Shown: positions 59,160-64,000 of the stretch, in pieces
Layout of the letters: each line of letters begins with the position of its first letter
Position numbering within the stretch: position 1 is the first letter of the stretch
Source of the DNA: Gadus chalcogrammus
Taxonomy: Eukaryota > Chordata > Actinopteri > Gadiformes > Gadidae
Length of the DNA: 64,000 nt
Reading direction: 5' to 3'
Assembly: GCF_026213295.1 (NCBI RefSeq)
Contig: NC_079426.1
Span: 23,072,705-23,136,704 of the forward strand
Translations under genes and position numbers: made by a program
The notes under the pieces: model-generated
Database searches by the model: none
Told to the model about the DNA's origin: nothing
Seen by the model: the letters and a program-made list of their open reading frames with translations, nothing else

Positions 59160-59710
59160 AATCAGTCAAATCTATCGATACATGCAGAGACTCAGCTGCA
59201 CGCCTCCTCACTGGTACCCGCTCCAGAGAACACATAACACCTGTCCTCCGTGAACTCCATTGGCTTCCAATTAAACACAGAATCAACTACAAAATCGTAC
59301 TCATCACCTACAAGGCCCTCAACAGCCTAGCCCCCCCTACCCTGCCGACCTTCTCCATCACCACGCCCCCTCCCGATTCCTCAGGTCCATCTCTGCCAAC
59401 CTGCTACAAGTTCCACGGACTGAGCGACGGACTTGGGGTGATCGGGCCTTCTCAGTTGCTGCCCCCACCCTTTGGAATTCACTCCCCTCCCACATCAAAG
59501 TCTCTCCAACCCTCTTCTTTCAAATCTGCCCTCAAAACATACCTTTTCACACTAGCCTTCCCCACCCCACCCCACCTTATTCTTCATGTTTAACCTCTGT
59601 TTTTCTTTTATTCCTAGTCTGTCTTACAGAGTTTAAATAGGGCAATATGTAAAGCGTCTTAGAGTACCATATTAAGCGCTATATAAATTTAATTTATTAT
59701 TATTATTAGA
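59160..59710 (+). mobile_element. L2-like LINE 3' part
   Basis: Encodes, with frameshifts, HWLPIKHRINYKIVLITYKA and LKTYLFTLAF, the end of a LINE reverse transcriptase ORF. The 3' tail is AGCGCTATATAAATTTAATT and (ATT)n. The tail AGCGTCTTAGAGTACCATAT recurs alone at 60,241. Confidence 0.8.
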
Positions 59711-59745
59711 AAAAACAAAAGCAACACAGGTGGGGTGGCATAGCA

Positions 59746-59751
59746 TTTATT
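59746..59751 (-). terminator. Minus-strand AATAAA, possible distal poly(A) signal
   Basis: AATAAA on the minus strand, directly downstream (in that direction) of unique-looking sequence. It may end a long 3' UTR of a minus-strand gene located beyond 64,000. Weak evidence. Confidence 0.25.
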
Positions 59752-60173
59752 TGAGCCCTCAAAAAACAAGACAAAGGTTTGTAAGTACCAGGTGCCTATG
59801 CCCATTGTCTGAAGCAGTGGAAAAAAAAGAAAAAGATGTCTTCCACATAAAAAAAGGAGAGGAGGGGAGATACAGAGACAGAGAGACGGACACCAAGACA
59901 GAGACAGAGAGATGAGCATTAATGCTGTTGGTATTCAGTCCGCACTGTGAAGTTAAGTTATGGTGTTGATTATCATGAACATACAATACTAAAGCTGCAA
60001 TAGTATCAACAATAGATGAACCCCATCCCAGAGTAGCACAAAACAAATAGACTACCTCCCATTATTTGAAAAAAAATAGGCACCGGATACTGACAGTAAT
60101 ACAAGCAGAGAGGCAACTGTATTTAAAAACTGAAAGCCGCCATACATATACACATATATTATATATACATATG

Positions 60174-60177
<4 letters not shown>

Positions 60178-60240
<63 letters not shown>
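60178..60240. repeat. (CA)n microsatellite followed by LINE tail
   Basis: About 63 bp of CA between a TATATACATATG stretch and an L2-like tail (60,241-60,290). Compound AT/AC repeats continue to about 60,460. Confidence 0.95.
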
Positions 60241-60242
<2 letters not shown>

Positions 60243-60460
60243 CGTCTTAGAGTACCATATTAAGCGCTATATAAATTGTATTTATTATTATTATATATAT
60301 ATATAAAAATATATATACGTATACACACACACACACACACACATACATTTATATACATACATACATATATACACATACATATGTATATATACACACACAC
60401 ATACACAAATATCTAACCATATATATATATACACACACACACACTCATATATATATATGT

Positions 60461-62087
60461 ACACATCTTCTAGATTAAAGGTTATCTAATGTGCCCTATA
60501 ATGAGTAGGGTAGCAGAGCTGTGTCTGGGTTCCCTGATGGCCTCAAGATAGAACAATCATCACACAGAACAATATGTTCACCTTGAACTACTGAAATGTC
60601 ATCCAATACGGTCCAACTTTATCAATAGACAGTTTCACGAAAGGTTATTCAAAGAAGACATGGAATAACAACTGAACTCTCTGTGGTTGTTGTTTTTAAT
60701 GCAGGGTGTTTGAATAGTGGTCAAACAACAGATGTCTGGCCTGAGTGTGTGTACAGCGGGCTGCTGAAGAGGACAGAAACCAAGAAGTGAGGAAGGACAG
60801 CCAAGCAGCAGATGGGACCACCTTCACCCCAGAGCTCTCAATCTTTAGACTGCTGCGTGTGATGAGATAGCACAGAGGAGGAACCCCAACCACACACCAT
60901 CAGGGATTAGGAGGAAACTATTATAAATCAAGATATAGATATATATTGTCTTTGTCATCAGCAGGTTGCTTATGCTTATTAGTATAACAAAGTTCACTGA
61001 GGCAAATAACAGCTCAGAAGAAACAGAAAGAAACTATTTAGTCAAATCAGAGCAGAAGGGAAGGGGGAGTGGCGGAGGTAGGCCGCAGGTTGGTTTCACA
61101 AGGTTTAACGTCCCACCTGGCCCGGGATTATGTGGGTCCCAGTGGCTACTCCGGCCTCTCGGGCCTCCATGCCCGAGCTCCTGGTCCGGTGGAGAGAAGG
61201 CCTTCATATGAACCAATGCTACAGGCTGCGGCCAGCGAGCTGCTCCCCACAGAGCTCCCTTCTCTCTGCCTTCTGAGCCATACTCTGCACTACGGGGATC
61301 CTGTTAGCCCAGCTCATCCAAACCAGTGGATTCCACATCGCAGTAGCTTAACAAAGAGGACCACAAATAGCACCCAGAAGAAAGCTGTGGCAACCTAAAA
61401 ACCTCCCTCTTTCTCTCCCAAAATGTATCTCTGTCCTGTTTGCGTCACAAAAAATCTACTTTTGTCTTGGTCTTTGCAAATCCTTTGTGGTCAGATGATT
61501 CTTTGAGTGTCTGGAATTGCTGTTTGAGCTTAAATTGATATCCGACTGGTGCAAAAAAAGAAAGAAAAAAAAGGTCAACCTTCAAACAGTTTTTCTGTTT
61601 CTGTGAGCAGGCAGTAGGACAGCTACCAGGGGCCCTCCAAGTCAGCTCCGTTCTGCAGGGGTGAGGACACGACAGAGGTGGAGTAATAGCAGAGAACAGG
61701 TGAGGAGACAAAGATCAAAGAGAAAGGAGGTCCAGAAGAAGCCACCGAGAGGAAGAGAGAGAGGAAGAGAGGGAGAGAAGGGACAGCTTTTTAATATCAA
61801 CCATAGAACACTTATTATGTATCCCACCTGGATTTCAAAAGTAGGTTTTCCTAGCAACATGGACATCACATACACAGTTTTGAAGTGGGAAGAAGGGACG
61901 GGTAAACCACAGTGATCTGTCATGGTGCTCTCAGGGGAGGTTAGGTCCTCTGCTCTTTATGGGTAGGAAAAGAGAATTAATGAGAGACTTAATCGATAGT
62001 TGTTAAGAATCTATGTGCCATTGTGGAAAGAGAAGGTGGCGGACAGAGGTTTTATGCGTTTGGAGGTAGTGTGCGTTAATTTGTTGG

Positions 62088-62090
<3 letters not shown>
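60461..62090. other. Unassigned sequence, possibly UTR of a minus-strand gene
   Basis: Higher-complexity, mostly non-repetitive sequence without a convincing coding exon on either strand. I looked for PPM1B C-terminal coding, expected by synteny, and did not find it. Confidence 0.3.
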
Positions 62091-62176
<86 letters not shown>

Positions 62177-62178
62177 TG
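62091..62178. repeat. (TG)n microsatellite
   Basis: About 88 bp with one TCTG change near the end. Confidence 0.97.
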
Positions 62179-62287
62179 TGTGTGCTCTCTCTTTCACTCA
62201 CAAACACATTACCATACACACAATGTACAGGGTAGATAAGAACAAGGGGCTGCAGGCGTGAGCAGGCGGTCGCTAACATGCCTTTGG

Positions 62288-62415
62288 TATGTATGTATGT
62301 ATGTATGTATGTATGTATGTATGTATGTATGTATGTATGTATGTATGTATGTATGTATGTATGTATGTATGTATGTATGGTTGTATGTATGTATGTATGT
62401 ATGTATGTATGTATG
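62288..62415. repeat. (ATGT)n microsatellite
   Basis: About 128 bp of tetranucleotide repeat with two GGTTGT interruptions (62,379 and 62,414). Confidence 0.97.
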
Positions 62416-63654
62416 GTTGTCACTAAGATGCCTGTGTGTTGGTTTGTGTGTGTGTGTGTGATAACTTACCAGATGAAACAGGAGGGCTGCGTTAACCAGA
62501 GGGTGAACACAGTTAGAACATTTTCCACAGGCTGAATGTGACTCCTCTAAATATCTGCCATATTTTAATGACATTTCTAAAGGCTAAACATCTGAACACA
62601 GTATTAATGAGGAAGTGATTATTCTGAACAGTAAGAAGTTATTAAGTGATACGTGGGCGTTCAAAGTGTTTGTTTCTGTATTATGCCATCAGCTTTCTTT
62701 GATTATCATTGTTTGATTTAATTGATATTACTATTATTGTTATTGAATTAACATGTACTTCAAACAAATGCATATTCAGTAGTTCTTAAATAAATGTTTG
62801 ACAGTATAAGGTATATAGGTATCCAGAATATCTAACACAATGGAGATATGAAAGAGAAACACACATGCACACGCATGCCAATGTTGATGATCAGCACATG
62901 AACACAGCCATACCAAAACATACAACATGCCGGCTAGTGTGCTGCTTCCTGAGCTGGGCATGCAGTGTTCCTAGGAGCTTGAACCCATGGGACGATGCAG
63001 GGTCAGCAGCTAGGCCTGGTCCTGATCAACAGGAGTACCAGACTGAAGTCTAAACATCAATATGCCGTAGAAGACATTTCCCAGTAGTAAGGGGAAGTAT
63101 CATCATTTATCCAACTAGAAATCACAACCATTTTCAAAATATATAAACTATGTAGTAAACTACAATGAAGTTGTTTCAGTGTAACCACTACTGAACAAGT
63201 GAACTCCATTGAAATATGTAGCAACATCTCTCACTACTGCAATAAGTGAATGGCCGACCCCCAGCAGAAGCTGTTAATCCTCTGCAATTGAGTCAAAATA
63301 CAGCTGTATGTCTGCTCTTTAACCATAACAAGACACACATTAGGCACTCTTCATTTCACCCCGCTCGCTTCCTGCCAATCATTCCAGAATTATCAAGTCC
63401 TGACAACAAGCCACTCTTTGTGGAAGGAACCGCATTGTAACAGGTTCCCAACCCAGGTTCCTCTGAATGGGGCCTTAATGGTGAAGTCAGTGATCCACTT
63501 CTAAACTGTCCGCAGAGGATCCAGAAACCTTCAAACCCCAGCTGAAAACTGACCTACTCCGGGCGGGGATAGATGAGCCCTTCCTCTTAACATGGCCATT
63601 AGGGTAGAAGGAGCACTATTGTTGTTGATGTCATAGAACGTTTTTTTTGACGGT

Positions 63655-64000
63655 TTTATTAAATTGTTATATAATGCAAACATGAAACACTGTTAAGGGG
63701 AGCAGCAGCTGTATGGCAAATAAAAACAATTAGAGTTTGAAATTTCACTTTTAATATTAAAAGTTTAAGTTCTTGAAATACTTCAAGAGGAATTATGAAG
63801 CCTTGCAATTCGGCATGAGTCTGCCATGTGCTGCATACAGCATGCACAAGATATGGGGAGAGTACAAGTGCAAAATAGGACAAAGTGTAAAAAAAGTATA
63901 ATAATTCAAGTGTTCAAGAGACACCATGGACTGTGGTCCTAATTATAATCAGGAGAACATCGTTCTAATCTAATCGTCCATATCGGAGGCTCTCATCAAA
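63655..64000 (-). other. Probable 3' UTR end of a minus-strand gene (PPM1B by synteny)
   Basis: AATAAA on the minus strand at 63,660-63,655 follows AT-rich unique sequence read from 64,000 downward, with no ORF. In mammals the gene upstream of SLC3A1 and in the same direction is PPM1B, so its 3' end would face this way. No coding residue of PPM1B is visible, so the gene name is inference only. Confidence 0.3.

Noticed and set aside
60690..61400. PPM1B terminal coding exon
   Set aside because: Frames in this stretch do not resemble the PPM1B C-terminus and show no splice sites.

Overview
This is a teleost fish nuclear contig. Genes are split by GT-AG introns. The repeats are typical of fish: hAT, Harbinger and TTAA-flanked MITEs, L2-like LINE tails, a tRNA-derived SINE and a chromodomain Gypsy element. 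The unusually heavy load of long (TG)n/(CA)n tracts, ten of about 60-155 bp, resembles what is reported for codfishes. A gadiform host is an inference from that, not something the sequence proves.

Three protein genes are assembled here from individually checked exons with consistent phases. CAMKMT (minus strand, exons 1-3 only, 10,793-19,962; later exons lie beyond position 1) is head-to-head with PREPL (plus, 15 coding exons, 20,554-32,869, 705 aa). PREPL is tail-to-tail with SLC3A1 (minus, 10 coding exons, 33,803-47,686, 705 aa). This is the conserved vertebrate order of the human 2p21 hypotonia-cystinuria region. PREPL is a serine hydrolase of the prolyl oligopeptidase family whose N-terminus looks mitochondrial. 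SLC3A1 (rBAT) is the heavy subunit of the cystine/dibasic amino acid transporter. CAMKMT methylates calmodulin. The ATG codons of CAMKMT and PREPL are 591 bp apart, so a bidirectional promoter is likely. The PREPL and SLC3A1 stop codons are 933 bp apart, with poly(A) signals on both strands between them.

Layout. 1-10.8 kb is CAMKMT intron 3, with a TG tract, a minisatellite, two intact hAT insertions and an MITE inside (TA)n. 11.2-19.8 kb is CAMKMT intron 1, filled with decayed PIF/Harbinger elements, fold-back MITEs, a hAT MITE and a Mutator-like element with perfect 40-bp inverted repeats. 20.5-32.9 kb is PREPL, whose introns hold a hAT MITE, several minisatellites that touch splice sites, and a 2.3-kb long-TIR element carrying a CXC-domain ORF remnant. 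33-47.7 kb is SLC3A1, with a broken LINE, hAT MITE, SINE and minisatellites in introns. 47.9-50.2 kb is a minisatellite split by transposons. 50,582-56,315 is a complete but mutated Gypsy chromovirus with a GATAG target duplication. 56.3-64 kb holds a Harbinger remnant, an L2-like tail, microsatellites, and two minus-strand poly(A) signals that may mark the 3' UTR of the next gene (PPM1B by synteny, unproven).

No prokaryotic system, CRISPR array, rRNA or functional tRNA gene was seen. The most unusual items are the CXC-domain element with arrayed YY1-like motifs, a 41-bp repeat that copies a PREPL splice donor six times, TG tracts abutting several splice sites, and two hAT MITEs that share a core but have different ends.
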